Below are positions 1 to 7,836 of a DNA stretch of 64,000 nt, piece by piece. Every line of letters begins with the position of its first letter. The stretch's first letter is position 1. The notes below the pieces were generated by a model. That model was not told the DNA's origin and made no database searches. It saw only the letters and a list, made by a program, of their open reading frames with translations. Source of the DNA: Pseudomonas entomophila (GTDB taxonomy: Bacteria > Pseudomonadota > Gammaproteobacteria > Pseudomonadales > Pseudomonadaceae); contig NZ_JARGCS010000044.1 of NCBI RefSeq assembly GCF_029193575.1, positions 62,001 to 126,000 of the forward strand, written 5' to 3'. The translations under genes were made by a program, and so were the position numbers.

Positions 1-87
1 GCCATTGAGAAATCGGCCAAGATCACCGAGCTGACCACCGCCAAGAAGGCCGAGCTCGACGCCACCAAACAACGTCCGCAGAACTGA
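1..87 (+). CDS. 3' end of an unidentified gene upstream of sctD (partial)
   Basis: Frame 1 is open from the window edge to a TGA at 85-87. The visible 28 residues are rich in Lys, Thr, Ala and Glu and end KQRPQN, which fits a helical, possibly coiled-coil C-terminus. It lies directly before sctD on the same strand, so a T3S-related product (secreted protein, chaperone or translocator) is possible, but nothing in this tail identifies a family. Codon use resembles the genes that follow. Confidence 0.6.
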   Translation, partial: AIEKSAKITELTTAKKAELDATKQRPQN

Positions 88-94
88 CGTTGCC

Positions 95-122
95 ATGCGG
101 GCGGTGCCGGCGCCGCCCGCAT
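95..122. terminator. GC-rich hairpin between the upstream gene and sctD
   Basis: A perfect 10-bp stem (ATGCGGGCGG paired with CCGCCCGCAT) closes an 8-nt loop just after the stop at 87. No T-run follows, so it is not a classical intrinsic terminator. It could limit read-through into sctD or protect the upstream mRNA end. Confidence 0.45.
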
Positions 123-198
123 ATCCATTACCCCGAAGAATTCCCAGCCAAGGCCGCTGACGCTTCACCGTCGGTGGGCTTCACGGTGGTAATCGCCC

Positions 199-1116
199 AT
201 GACCGCGCTCACATCCCTGACCTCCGTGACCGACCGCGCCACCCCGGCTGCGCCCGTGCTTTGCGTCACCCACGGCCTGCATCAGGGCGGGCGTATTCGT
301 CTGGACGCCACCCGGTACACCCTCGGCAGCGCACTCGATGCCGACTTCATTCTCAACGACCCGGGCATCGCGCCCCGGCACCTGGTGTTGCGCCTGGCCG
401 ATGGCAAGCTTGCCGTCGAAGCCCTGGGCGGCGAGGTGCGGGTCGAAGACCGCCAGGGCCGAGCTGTTCTCGTCCCGGCCGGCAGTGGCTACCGTGGCCA
501 GCTGCCCCTGCGTATTCAACTCGGCGAGGCGCGCCTGAGCATCGACCTGGACGCCCCGGTCCGCGCGCCAACCCCTGTATTGCCCCGTTGGCTGGCCAAG
601 CCGCGCCTGCTGCTGGCGCTGGGGCTGATGGGCATCTGCGCCATGGCCTTCGCCTTCCGCGCCGAGCCGGCCAAGCCCCAGGCCGTGGCCGCCGCGACTG
701 CGCCCAGCACACCGCGGCCGGCACCGATCGCCCAGGCCCGGCAGTGGCTGGAGCAACAACTGCTCGCCGCCGGCTTCAAGGGCGTCACGCTCACCGAGGT
801 GGACGGCCAGTTGCTCGCCGAAGGCCGCCATGAACAGGCGCAGAACGCCCGTTGGGTGGCCTTGCGCCAGGCCTTCGACCAACGCTTCGGCCAGCAGGTG
901 CTGCTGCGCAGCACGGTCAGTGCCCAGGCCGAAACGGCCAAGCCGCGCGTGCACTTCCAGGCCGTGTGGTTCGGCGACAACCCCTACGTGATCGGCGACG
1001 GCGGCAAGCGCCTGTACCCCGGCGCGGCCGTGGCCGATGGCTGGGTGCTGGAGCGCATCGACAGCGAGCAGGTGGTGCTGGCGCGGGGTGACGAACGCTT
1101 CACCCTCACGCTATGA
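199..1116 (+). CDS. sctD: SctD, inner-membrane ring protein of T3S (HrpQ/YscD type)
   Basis: This 305-residue protein has the SctD layout: an N-terminal cytoplasmic FHA-like domain (about residues 18-115), one transmembrane segment (about 130-152, LLLALGLMGICAMAFAF) and a periplasmic domain with a BON-like part (about 180-245). SctD forms the outer of the two inner-membrane rings of the needle complex and contacts SctJ and the secretin. It is short for the family because the periplasmic arm is reduced. The ATG at 199 has only a weak ribosome site. Its 3' end overlaps the next gene by 4 bp, so it heads a tightly packed operon through sctV and the secretin. Confidence 0.85.
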   Translation: MTALTSLTSVTDRATPAAPVLCVTHGLHQGGRIRLDATRYTLGSALDADFILNDPGIAPRHLVLRLADGKLAVEALGGEVRVEDRQGRAVLVPAGSGYRGQLPLRIQLGEARLSIDLDAPVRAPTPVLPRWLAKPRLLLALGLMGICAMAFAFRAEPAKPQAVAAATAPSTPRPAPIAQARQWLEQQLLAAGFKGVTLTEVDGQLLAEGRHEQAQNARWVALRQAFDQRFGQQVLLRSTVSAQAETAKPRVHFQAVWFGDNPYVIGDGGKRLYPGAAVADGWVLERIDSEQVVLARGDERFTLTL

Positions 1117-1475
1117 GGATCGACCCGCGGCCGTTGCTGCCGACCCCCTCCGAGAAAACCCCCGCCGTCGAGGCCGTGCGCCCGCTGCAGGCACGCCCCA
1201 ACGCGCGATTCGATGCGCTGCTGGGCAAGCGCGAGGTGGCCAGCCGGCGCTCGCTGCGCAGCGAGCTGGAACAGGCCTGCGCCAGCGAAGCGCTCAACCC
1301 CGAACTGTTCAGCGGCACCCGTGCGCTGGACATCCTGCACTACCTGCTCGACGAGGTCCTGCCGATGCTCGACGCGGAACCAGAAATCCGCCTGCTGGCC
1401 GAAGACCTGCTGCGCGAAGAAGTGCACCTGCGCCAGTCGCTGGAGCAGCAACGCGCCGAGGTGCACGAGCCATGA
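1113..1475 (+). CDS. Small T3S-operon protein, unknown; possible remnant of a gatekeeper
   Basis: The 120-residue product starts with ATG overlapping the sctD stop and ends overlapping the next gene, so it is translationally coupled on both sides. The N-terminus is Pro-rich and polar (about 1-35); the rest is predicted helical with many Leu, Glu and Arg (for example DILHYLLDEVLPML). There is no signal peptide or membrane segment. The locus lacks a full-length SctW/HrpJ gatekeeper, and a short helical protein before sctV would suit a truncated N-terminal version of one, but that is position-based inference. It could equally be a chaperone or stator-like helper. Confidence 0.7.
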   Translation: MRIDPRPLLPTPSEKTPAVEAVRPLQARPNARFDALLGKREVASRRSLRSELEQACASEALNPELFSGTRALDILHYLLDEVLPMLDAEPEIRLLAEDLLREEVHLRQSLEQQRAEVHEP

Positions 1476-1807
1476 GCAGCCCACGCCAGGATGGCATCGA
1501 CCTGCTCAAGGGCCTGGGCGACCTCTACCGGCGCAGCGGCCAGCCCCAGCGCGCGCTGGTGATGCTGCTGATCGCCGCGCACATGGCGCCCAGCGACGGC
1601 GCGCTGCTGCGCCACCTGGCCATGGCCTTCACCGACAGCGGCGATGCCGCGCGGGCGCTCAATGCCCTGGACCGGGTGATCGCCCTGGAAGGCGAATCGC
1701 CCGGCCTGTTGCTGCTGCGCAGCCACGCCCTGTGGCGCGGGGCGCGCAAGGACGAAGCGCGGCAGTGCTTCAAACGCTACCTGGCCGCCCGGAGGGCAAC
1801 CCCATGA
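1472..1807 (+). CDS. TPR protein of the T3S operon (Y4yS/SctG-like helper)
   Basis: This 111-residue protein starts at ATG 1472 (MSSPRQDGID), overlapping the previous stop by 4 bp, and overlaps sctV by 4 bp. It contains two to three TPR-like helical pairs (about residues 8-100), with typical LGDLYRRSG, HLAMAFTDSGDAARALN and LRSHALWRGARKDEA segments. Rhizobial T3S loci also carry a small TPR gene next to sctD/sctV (y4yS). Such proteins usually act as chaperones or assembly factors; which partner it binds here cannot be told from sequence. Confidence 0.75.
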   Translation: MSSPRQDGIDLLKGLGDLYRRSGQPQRALVMLLIAAHMAPSDGALLRHLAMAFTDSGDAARALNALDRVIALEGESPGLLLLRSHALWRGARKDEARQCFKRYLAARRATP

Positions 1808-3945
1808 GCCCGCTCGCACGCCTGAACGGCCTGGCCCAGGCCGCCTCCCAGCGCACCGACGTGATCATCGTGTCGTTCATGCTGATGGCCATCGCCATGA
1901 TGATCATCCCGCTGCCGACCTACCTGGTCGACACGCTGATCGGCCTGAACATCGCCCTGAGCCTGCTGGTGCTGATCGTCGCTTTCTATATCGCCCACTC
2001 GGTGGAGTTCTCGGCGCTGCCGCCGCTGATCCTGCTGAGCACGCTGTTCCGCCTGTCGCTGTCGATCACCACCACGCGCCTGATCTTGCTCAACGGCGAC
2101 GCCGGGCACATCGTCAAGGCGTTCGGCGACTTCGTCATCGCCGGGCAGGTGGTGGTCGGCCTGGTGGTGTTCCTGATCATCACCGTGGCGCAGTTCGTGG
2201 TCATCACCAAAGGCGCCGAGCGTGTCGCCGAGGTGGCCGCGCGCTTCACCCTCGACGCCATGCCTGGCAAGCAGATGAGCATCGACAACGACCTGCGCAA
2301 CGGTGACATCGACCAGGCCGAGGCGCGCCGCCGCCGCTCGCGGTTGGAGCGCGAGAGCCAGATGTTCGGCGCCATGGACGGGGCGATGAAGTTCGTCAAG
2401 GGCGACGCTATCGCCGGCCTGGTGATCCTCGCGGTGAACTTGCTCGGCGGCATGCTGATCGGCATGGTCGAGCGCGACATGCCGTTCGGCACGGCGGTGC
2501 ACACCTACTCCCTGCTCACCGTGGGTGACGGCCTGATCGCGCAGATTCCCGCGCTGCTGATCTCGGTGGCGGCCGGTACGGTGGTCACCCGGGTGAACAG
2601 CGATGGCGCCAGCGGCGACCTGGGCAGCGAGATCATCCGCCAGCTCGGCGCCAGTCACCGCGCCCTGGCATTGACGGCGTTGATCCTGCTGGGCGTGAGC
2701 CTGCTGCCGGGCTTCCCGGCGCTGGTGTTCATCGCCCTGGCCGCGCTGCTGGGCGGCTCGGCCTTCCTGCTCAAGCGCCGCGAGACGCGTGCGGCGAATG
2801 TGGTGGCGGTGGACGAGCTGCCCGTCGAGGCCGCCGAAGCGGCCCCGCTCGAACCCGCCGCGCCAACGTCCAAGCCGCTGGATTGCCGCCTGCTGCTGGT
2901 GATCGGCCCCGGCCTTGCCGCCAGCGCGCCCGAGCAGCCGCTGCGCCAGCGCTTCGAGGCGCTGTGCCACGAACTGCGCGGCGAGCTGGGCATCGAGGTG
3001 CCGCTGGCGGCGATTCACGTCGACCCGAAACAGGCCGCCCAGCGCTTCGTCATCGAACTCGAAGGCGTGCCGGTCAGCGAGGGCGAACTGCCCGCCGATT
3101 GCCTGCTGCTGCGCGACGACCCGGTCAACGCCGAGCTGCTGGACATTCCGCTGATCGACGCCGAATCGCCGCTCTCCGCCCGCGGCGGGCAGTGGATCGC
3201 GCGGTCGCACCAGGCACGTCTGGAGCAGGCCGGCGTGGGCTTCCTGCTGCCCGAGGAGGTGCTGCGCGCCACCCTGGAACGCACCCTGCGCCGCTACGCC
3301 GCGGACTTCCTCGGCATCCAGGAAACCCGTGCCCTGCTCGAAGGCATCGAGGCCAGCTACGGCGAACTGATCAAGGAAGTGCTGCGCAACCTGCCGCTGC
3401 AACGCATGGCCGAGGCCCTGCGCCAACTGGTGGGCGAGGGCGTGTCGATCCGCAACCAGCGCGCGCTGCTCGAGGCCATGGTCGACTGGGGCGGGCGCGA
3501 CGCCGACGCCCTGCACCTGGCCGAACACCTGCGCGCAGCCCTGGCCCGGCAGATCAGTCACCAGCACGCCGACCGCAACCGGGTGATCAGCGCCCTGGTG
3601 CTGGCCCCGACGCTGGAGCAGCAACTGCGCGGCGGCCTGCGTCGCCAGGATGGCAGCCGCGAGGCGATTCCCGAGGCGGCCAACCGCGCCTTGCTGGCGC
3701 AACTGCGCGAGGTCTGCGAGCGCTTGCCCGACGACCGCCGCACGGTGCTGCTGGTGCACCCGGAACTGCGCAGGCACCTGCGCCGCCTGGTGCTGCGCGG
3801 CGACTTCGAATTGCCGGTGCTGTCGTTCCGCGAGCTGGCCGGTGAGTACAACCTGCAGGCCGTCGGCACCCTGGAGCCCGGCGACACCCCTCAACGGCGC
3901 AGCGCCAGCGGCGCTTCGGTCACCACCATGGCGAGTGCTTCATGA
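1804..3945 (+). CDS. sctV: SctV, export-gate protein
   Basis: The 713-residue protein has the FlhA/SctV plan: about eight N-terminal transmembrane segments (roughly residues 18-315) with the conserved cytoplasmic FHIPEP-type loop (PGKQMSIDNDLRNGDIDQ, then RRRRSRLERESQMFGAMDGA), and a large cytoplasmic nonameric-ring domain (about 350-700). SctV forms the export gate through which chaperone-effector complexes enter the channel. The ATG at 1804 overlaps the TPR gene and was preferred over any longer reading. Length and motifs are normal, so the gate looks intact. Confidence 0.95.
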   Translation: MSPLARLNGLAQAASQRTDVIIVSFMLMAIAMMIIPLPTYLVDTLIGLNIALSLLVLIVAFYIAHSVEFSALPPLILLSTLFRLSLSITTTRLILLNGDAGHIVKAFGDFVIAGQVVVGLVVFLIITVAQFVVITKGAERVAEVAARFTLDAMPGKQMSIDNDLRNGDIDQAEARRRRSRLERESQMFGAMDGAMKFVKGDAIAGLVILAVNLLGGMLIGMVERDMPFGTAVHTYSLLTVGDGLIAQIPALLISVAAGTVVTRVNSDGASGDLGSEIIRQLGASHRALALTALILLGVSLLPGFPALVFIALAALLGGSAFLLKRRETRAANVVAVDELPVEAAEAAPLEPAAPTSKPLDCRLLLVIGPGLAASAPEQPLRQRFEALCHELRGELGIEVPLAAIHVDPKQAAQRFVIELEGVPVSEGELPADCLLLRDDPVNAELLDIPLIDAESPLSARGGQWIARSHQARLEQAGVGFLLPEEVLRATLERTLRRYAADFLGIQETRALLEGIEASYGELIKEVLRNLPLQRMAEALRQLVGEGVSIRNQRALLEAMVDWGGRDADALHLAEHLRAALARQISHQHADRNRVISALVLAPTLEQQLRGGLRRQDGSREAIPEAANRALLAQLREVCERLPDDRRTVLLVHPELRRHLRRLVLRGDFELPVLSFRELAGEYNLQAVGTLEPGDTPQRRSASGASVTTMASAS

Positions 3946-5252
3946 ACCGTTCTTCGCGTATTGCCGTGCATTTCTGCCTGGGCCTGCTGGGGCTGGCCTG
4001 GTCGCTGCTGAGCGTCGCCCAGGAGCTGGCGGTGGGCAGCCGTGGCACCCTGGACCTGGCCGCGGGCGAGGGGCGCATCCTGCACTTCCAGGCGCCGGTG
4101 GCCTCGGTGCTGGTGGCCGAGCCTGGCGTCGCCGACTTGCAGGTGGTGTCCGCCGGGGTGATCTACGTGTTCGGCAAGGCGCCGGGGCAGACCAGCCTGA
4201 TCGCTCTGGACGACGCCGGCAAGCAACTGGCCAGCCTCAGCCTGTCGGTCAACAGCAGCACCCAGGCGGTCAGCCGCCCCTTGCAGGACCTGCACCCGAA
4301 CAGCAGCGTGCAGGTCAGCGCGGTGGGCAACCAACTGGTGGCCAAGGGCGCGGTGCAGGATGTGGCCCAGGCCGCCGACCTCAATGCCCTGCTCGACAAC
4401 CAGGGCCAGGTGCCGGCGCTCAACGGCGCGACCTACCCAGGCTCGGCGCAGGTCAACATCCGCGTGCGCTTCGCCGAGGTCTCGCGCTCGGAGCTGTTGC
4501 GCTACGGGGTGAGCTGGAACGCGCTGTTCAACAACGGCACCTTCTCGTTCGGCTTGCTCACCGGTGGCCGGCTCGCCGCCGACGCCGCCAGCGGCGCGTC
4601 CAACGTGATCAGCGCGGGGCTCAGCTCCGGCAACGTGAACATCGACGCCATGCTCGAAGCGCTGCAGAGCAACGGCATCCTGGAGATTCTCGCCGAACCC
4701 AACATCACCGCCATGACCGGGCAGACCGCCAGCTTCCTCGCGGGTGGCGAGGTGGCCGTGCCGGTGCCGGTCAACCGCGATTTGGTGGGCATCGAGTACA
4801 AGCCGTTCGGCGTGTCGCTGCTGTTCAGCCCGACCCTGCTGCCGAACGGGCGCATCGCCCTGCAGGTGCGCCCGGAAGTCAGCAGCCTGGTGGGCTCGGA
4901 AACCACCGACGTGGGCGGCTACCGGGTGCCGTCGTTCCGTGTGCGGCGCGCCGACACGCGGGTGGAGGTGGGCAGCGGGCAGACCTTCGCTATCGCCGGG
5001 TTGTTCCAGCGTGAGAGCAGCCAGGACGTGGAGAAGGTGCCGATGCTGGGGGACATGCCGATCCTCGGCAACCTGTTCCGCTCCAAGCGCTTCCAACGCA
5101 ACGAAACCGAACTGGTGATCCTGATCACCCCGTACCTGGTGCAGCCGGTGCGCCAGCGCGACCTGGCCACGCCGCTGGATGCCTTGCCAGGCGCCACCAC
5201 GGCGTCGGCGGGGCCGCGCAGCGGCGGCAAGTTCGGCTTCTACGTGAATTGA
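3942..5252 (+). CDS. Tad-pilus-type secretin (CpaC/RcpA family) serving as T3S outer-membrane channel
   Basis: This 436-residue protein begins with a signal peptide (cleavage after about residue 24, SVAQ). It then has the pilus-secretin N-terminal domain (about 28-98, RILHFQAPVASVLVAEPGVADLQV), a BON-like domain (about 105-165) and a full secretin barrel domain (about 225-385) that includes ILEILAEPNITAMTGQ, VPSFRVRRADTRVEV and VPMLGDMPILGNLFRS. This layout is that of CpaC/RcpA of Tad pili, not of YscC-type secretins. It overlaps sctV by 4 bp and is followed by a CpaD-like gene. In rhizobial systems the secretin is split into RhcC1 and RhcC2; this would be the RhcC2 counterpart, and the short SctC1 at 6556-7155 the other part. 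Confidence 0.9.
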   Translation: MNRSSRIAVHFCLGLLGLAWSLLSVAQELAVGSRGTLDLAAGEGRILHFQAPVASVLVAEPGVADLQVVSAGVIYVFGKAPGQTSLIALDDAGKQLASLSLSVNSSTQAVSRPLQDLHPNSSVQVSAVGNQLVAKGAVQDVAQAADLNALLDNQGQVPALNGATYPGSAQVNIRVRFAEVSRSELLRYGVSWNALFNNGTFSFGLLTGGRLAADAASGASNVISAGLSSGNVNIDAMLEALQSNGILEILAEPNITAMTGQTASFLAGGEVAVPVPVNRDLVGIEYKPFGVSLLFSPTLLPNGRIALQVRPEVSSLVGSETTDVGGYRVPSFRVRRADTRVEVGSGQTFAIAGLFQRESSQDVEKVPMLGDMPILGNLFRSKRFQRNETELVILITPYLVQPVRQRDLATPLDALPGATTASAGPRSGGKFGFYVN

Positions 5253-5263
5253 GTGGGGTGGGC

Positions 5264-5680
5264 ATGCAAACCTTGAATCGAACCCTGTTGCAGCCTTGGC
5301 CGTGCATCGCCGTCCTGCTGGCCCTGCTCAGCGGCTGCCAGACCCACCTTGAGCCCGTGTCCTATTCCGGCGACTTCCAGCGCCAGGCGCAGAGCGGCGT
5401 GCTGCTGCCGGTCGAATGCCTCAAGCCCGCCGCCAAGGATCAGTTCGACCTGGGCGAAGACTTCGTCCCGCTGCTGCCCCCTGGCTGCGCCAACAACCTG
5501 ACCCTGATGCGCATGGTCGAGCAACCCGCCGACCTGGCCCAGGGCCGGGTGACCGGCGCGACCATGGCCGCCCCCGTGGGCCGCGCCGCGCAGGTGTACA
5601 TCGAGGGCTACGACCGCGCCGAGCTGCGCCGTCGCCAGGACGAACAACAGGCGCGGGTCGACCGCCAGGAGCGCCAATGA
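5264..5680 (+). CDS. CpaD-like pilus-assembly lipoprotein within the T3S locus
   Basis: The 138-residue product starts at ATG 5264. It has a lipoprotein signal ending LLSGC (lipid-attached Cys near residue 26) and a CpaD-type C-terminal half: PPGCANNLTLMRMVEQPADL followed by a Gly/Ala stretch and a Tyr. CpaD proteins of Tad pili carry the same GCA...N...V..P.DL signature and work with the CpaC secretin in the outer membrane. Family CpaD proteins are longer (about 200 residues), so this is a short form. It directly follows the Tad-type secretin, which supports a shared outer-membrane role. I am fairly sure of the family and unsure of the function in T3S. Confidence 0.72.
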   Translation: MQTLNRTLLQPWPCIAVLLALLSGCQTHLEPVSYSGDFQRQAQSGVLLPVECLKPAAKDQFDLGEDFVPLLPPGCANNLTLMRMVEQPADLAQGRVTGATMAAPVGRAAQVYIEGYDRAELRRRQDEQQARVDRQERQ

Positions 5681-5685
5681 AGCCG

Positions 5686-6471
5686 CTAGCGCCCGTCCAC
5701 CAAACCGAGGGCGCGGGCCTGGGCCTGCGCGTCGGGGAGCGCCTTGATGCGCCGCGCCTCGGCCAGCAGGGCCTGGCGCTCGTCCGCCGAAAGGTCGTCC
5801 AGGGCCAGGCCGGAAACGTCCTGCTCGTGGCCGGCCAGCACGGTCACCAGCAGCATGTTGCGTTGGTGGCGGGGCAGGGCGCGGGGCGACTGGCCGACCG
5901 GGCGCAGGCTGTCCAGGGCGCGTTGCGCCTGGCCATCGAGGGCGTAGGCCAGGGCCAGGTTGCAGCGGCTGTCGAGGTCGTCCGGGGCCAGGGCCAGGCT
6001 CTTGGCGAACGCCGCCTGGGCCGCCGAGGCCTGGCCGCGCAGGATCTGCGCCACGCCCAGGCGGTTCCAGGCGGCCGGTTGGTCGCCGCGCTCGGCGGCC
6101 TGGGTCAACGCCGTGACGGCGCGCTCCAGCTTGCCCAGGCGCAACTGCGCGCTGCCCAGGCCGAGCAGCGCGTCGGCATCGTTCGGCCGGGCCTGCAGCG
6201 CTTGCTGGTAGGCGCGTTCGGCAGCGCGCGCATCGCCCCCGGCAAGGGCCGTTTCGCCCAGCTTGAGCCAAGCTTCGGGGTGGCTGCCCGGCTGCTGCGC
6301 GGCGTTCTCGTAGAGCGCGGCGGCCGAGGCGTTGTCGCCACGTTTTTGCAGGTCGCCCGCCAGGTGCATCAGGCGCTCGTAGCCTGCGTCGGTGGCGGGC
6401 GGTTGGCTGGAACAGGCGGCCAGCAGGGCGCTGGCGAGCAACAGCAGGGTGGACGGCAAACGGTTCGGCAT
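5686..6471 (-). CDS. TadD-like TPR lipoprotein, possible secretin pilotin
   Basis: This 261-residue protein is read against the T3S genes. ATG 6471 (MPNRLPSTLL) gives a lipoprotein signal with lipobox LLAAC (Cys near residue 19), then at least four TPR units (about 30-190; repeats such as PEAWLKLGETALAGGDARAAERAYQQAL). TadD/Flp-pilus TPR lipoproteins help the Tad secretin reach or assemble in the outer membrane. Together with the CpaC-like and CpaD-like genes it completes a Tad outer-membrane set, although no Tad ATPase, platform or pilin gene is in view. The start was chosen for the signal peptide; the ribosome site is weak. Its promoter must lie in the 84-bp divergent gap. Confidence 0.8.
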   Translation of the reverse strand: MPNRLPSTLLLLASALLAACSSQPPATDAGYERLMHLAGDLQKRGDNASAAALYENAAQQPGSHPEAWLKLGETALAGGDARAAERAYQQALQARPNDADALLGLGSAQLRLGKLERAVTALTQAAERGDQPAAWNRLGVAQILRGQASAAQAAFAKSLALAPDDLDSRCNLALAYALDGQAQRALDSLRPVGQSPRALPRHQRNMLLVTVLAGHEQDVSGLALDDLSADERQALLAEARRIKALPDAQAQARALGLVDGR

Positions 6472-6547
6472 GGGCAGGACTCGGCCGGGCGACGGGACGC
6501 CCATTCTAGCGACTTGGCCGACAAAGGCGACCGCCCTTCATACGATT

Positions 6548-6559
6548 TCACAGCTGTGA
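6548..6559. promoter_or_regulatory. Perfect 12-bp palindrome over the SctC1 start codon
   Basis: TCACAGCTGTGA is fully self-complementary and lies in the divergent gap between the TadD-like gene and sctC1, overlapping the GTG start of sctC1. The position would suit an operator acting on one or both units. No protein is known to me that binds it, and a chance palindrome is possible. Confidence 0.3.
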
Positions 6560-7155
6560 GCCGGCGCCTGGCGCTGGCCACGCTGCTGGCCGCCAGCCTG
6601 TGCCTGCCGGCCCACGCCGAGGTGCCGCTGGACGGCCCGGACTGGTTCGCCGAGCCCTACGCCTACGCCCTGGTCGACCAGGACCTGCGTGGCGCCTTCA
6701 GCGAGTTCGGCCACAACCTCGGGCTGATCGTGGTGCTGTCCGAGAAAGTGCGTGGCAAGGCCCGCAGCCCGTTGCGCAGCGACACTGCCGGCGACTTCAT
6801 CACCCGCCTGTGCGCCAGCAACGGCCTGGGCTGGTACTTCGACGGCAACATCCTCTACATCAACACCGACGACGAAGTCGCCACGCGCTTGATCCACCGC
6901 CGCCCGGGCCTGGACCCGCAAGCGCTGCACGAATACCTCGCCGAGCTGGACGTGAAGGGCCCGCAACTGTCGCTGCGCCAGGGCGCCGGTGGCGACGAGC
7001 TGTACGTCTCCGGCCCGCCGGCCTACCTGAGCATGATCCAGCAGCACCTCGACGCCCAGCCGCAGCCTGCCGCCGAACAAGCACGCGCTCCCGCACCCGT
7101 GGCCCAGGCCCGGGGCATCCGCGTGTTCCGCGGCGCCAGCGTCAGCGACCACTGA
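6556..7155 (+). CDS. SctC1 (NolW/RhcC1-like), N-terminal ring domains of a split T3S secretin
   Basis: From GTG 6556 the product is 199 residues. It has a signal peptide (about 1-21, CLPAHA), an N0/STN-type ring domain (about 30-105, with AFSEFGHNLGLIVVLSEKV and LGWYFDGNILYINTDDE) and an N1-type domain (about 115-160, ELYVSGPPAYLSMIQQHLDA). There is no secretin barrel. In rhizobia NolW/RhcC1 has the same reduced form, and the barrel is encoded elsewhere. Here the barrel must come from the Tad-type secretin at 3942-5252. It starts the gene run collinear with nolWBTUV. GTG was chosen because upstream codons in frame overlap the divergent gene and lack a signal. Confidence 0.85.
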   Translation: MSRRLALATLLAASLCLPAHAEVPLDGPDWFAEPYAYALVDQDLRGAFSEFGHNLGLIVVLSEKVRGKARSPLRSDTAGDFITRLCASNGLGWYFDGNILYINTDDEVATRLIHRRPGLDPQALHEYLAELDVKGPQLSLRQGAGGDELYVSGPPAYLSMIQQHLDAQPQPAAEQARAPAPVAQARGIRVFRGASVSDH

Positions 7156-7179
7156 AAACCCACCCCAAGGAGAGCCACC

Positions 7180-7398
7180 ATGGCCGTTACCCCCATCGAC
7201 ACCGCCGGCGCCACCCCACCCAGCGCCGAAGCCAAGTTCCAAGCCGCCCTGGACAAGTCGCAGGACGAACTCAGCGACGAGGACCTCACCACCGCCCTGG
7301 CCAACAACGCGGTCACCGTCGGCGGGCAGTTCATCATCATGCCCAAGGTGCAGGAGATCCTGAACGAGGCCATGTCCTCGGAAGACGACGAAGAGTAA
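7180..7398 (+). CDS. 72-residue acidic protein, candidate needle/pilus subunit
   Basis: ATG 7180 follows a good AGGAGAG ribosome site and starts MAVTPIDTAG. The product is helical and ends SSEDDEE. It sits between SctC1 and SctI, is of needle size (SctF about 80 residues) and has a polar N-terminus followed by two possible helices with a short break near residue 42-52 (NAVTVGGQF). No other SctF candidate exists in the locus. The very acidic tail is unusual for a needle subunit, whose last residues normally are polymer contacts, so it might be a chaperone or a secreted helper instead. Confidence 0.55.
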   Translation: MAVTPIDTAGATPPSAEAKFQAALDKSQDELSDEDLTTALANNAVTVGGQFIIMPKVQEILNEAMSSEDDEE

Positions 7399-7403
7399 CG
7401 GCC

Positions 7404-7832
7404 ATGACCGTCAGCCTTGCGAGCTCGGCGGCGCTGCCGCCCGCAGGAGGGCAGGGGGGGCCGATGGCCTCCCAGAACCTCTTCGAACACATGGCCGGCA
7501 ACGCCAAGGGCATGCCCGAAGGCGCCAGCCCCCACCAGATCGGCGAGAGCCTGATGCAGCGCCTGGACGGTTTCATCGACCGCTCGCGCTCCTTCGCCGA
7601 GCGCGCCGAATCGCTCACCCGCGCGGGCGTGCAACCGCCGCTGGCGGCCAACCCGCCGACTTCGTTCGCCACGGTGAGCGGCGAGGGCGCGCGCAAGGTC
7701 GGCGACCCCCAGGTGGACCAGATCGTCCAGTCCCTGGGGCGGATGTTCGACTACTCCATCGAAACCCAGATGGTGGTGCGTGGCGCGACCCAGGTTTCCG
7801 GCTCCGCCAACACCCTGCTCAAAGGACAATGA
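7404..7832 (+). CDS. sctI: SctI (NolB-like) inner-rod / adaptor protein
   Basis: This 142-residue protein has a Gly/Pro/Ala-rich, poorly ordered N-terminus and a helical C-terminus ending VRGATQVSGSANTLLKGQ, the SctI pattern (T...V...LNTLLK.Q). SctI forms the inner rod joining the export apparatus to the needle. It lies directly before sctJ, as in all families. It is longer than YscI-type proteins, as is common for plant-associated systems. ATG 7404 is used; a second in-frame ATG at 7464 is less likely. Confidence 0.8.
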   Translation: MTVSLASSAALPPAGGQGGPMASQNLFEHMAGNAKGMPEGASPHQIGESLMQRLDGFIDRSRSFAERAESLTRAGVQPPLAANPPTSFATVSGEGARKVGDPQVDQIVQSLGRMFDYSIETQMVVRGATQVSGSANTLLKGQ

Positions 7833-7836
7833 AGCC

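Noticed and set aside
1213..1803. Upstream extension of sctV in the same frame
   Set aside because: It would overlap two coupled small genes and gives Arg/Ala/Pro-rich nonsense; ATG 1804 is the usual SctV start.
1777..3894. A 705-residue minus-strand frame opposite sctV
   Set aside because: Gln/His/Arg-rich translation typical of antisense reading; sctV on the plus strand is certain.
5264..6471. Start of a full Tad pilus locus
   Set aside because: No pilin, prepilin peptidase, TadA ATPase or TadB/C platform genes follow; the neighbours are all T3S genes.
5416..6555. Upstream extension of the SctC1 frame through the CpaD-like and TadD-like genes
   Set aside because: The signal peptide begins at GTG 6556, and the earlier part is antisense or out of frame to better genes.
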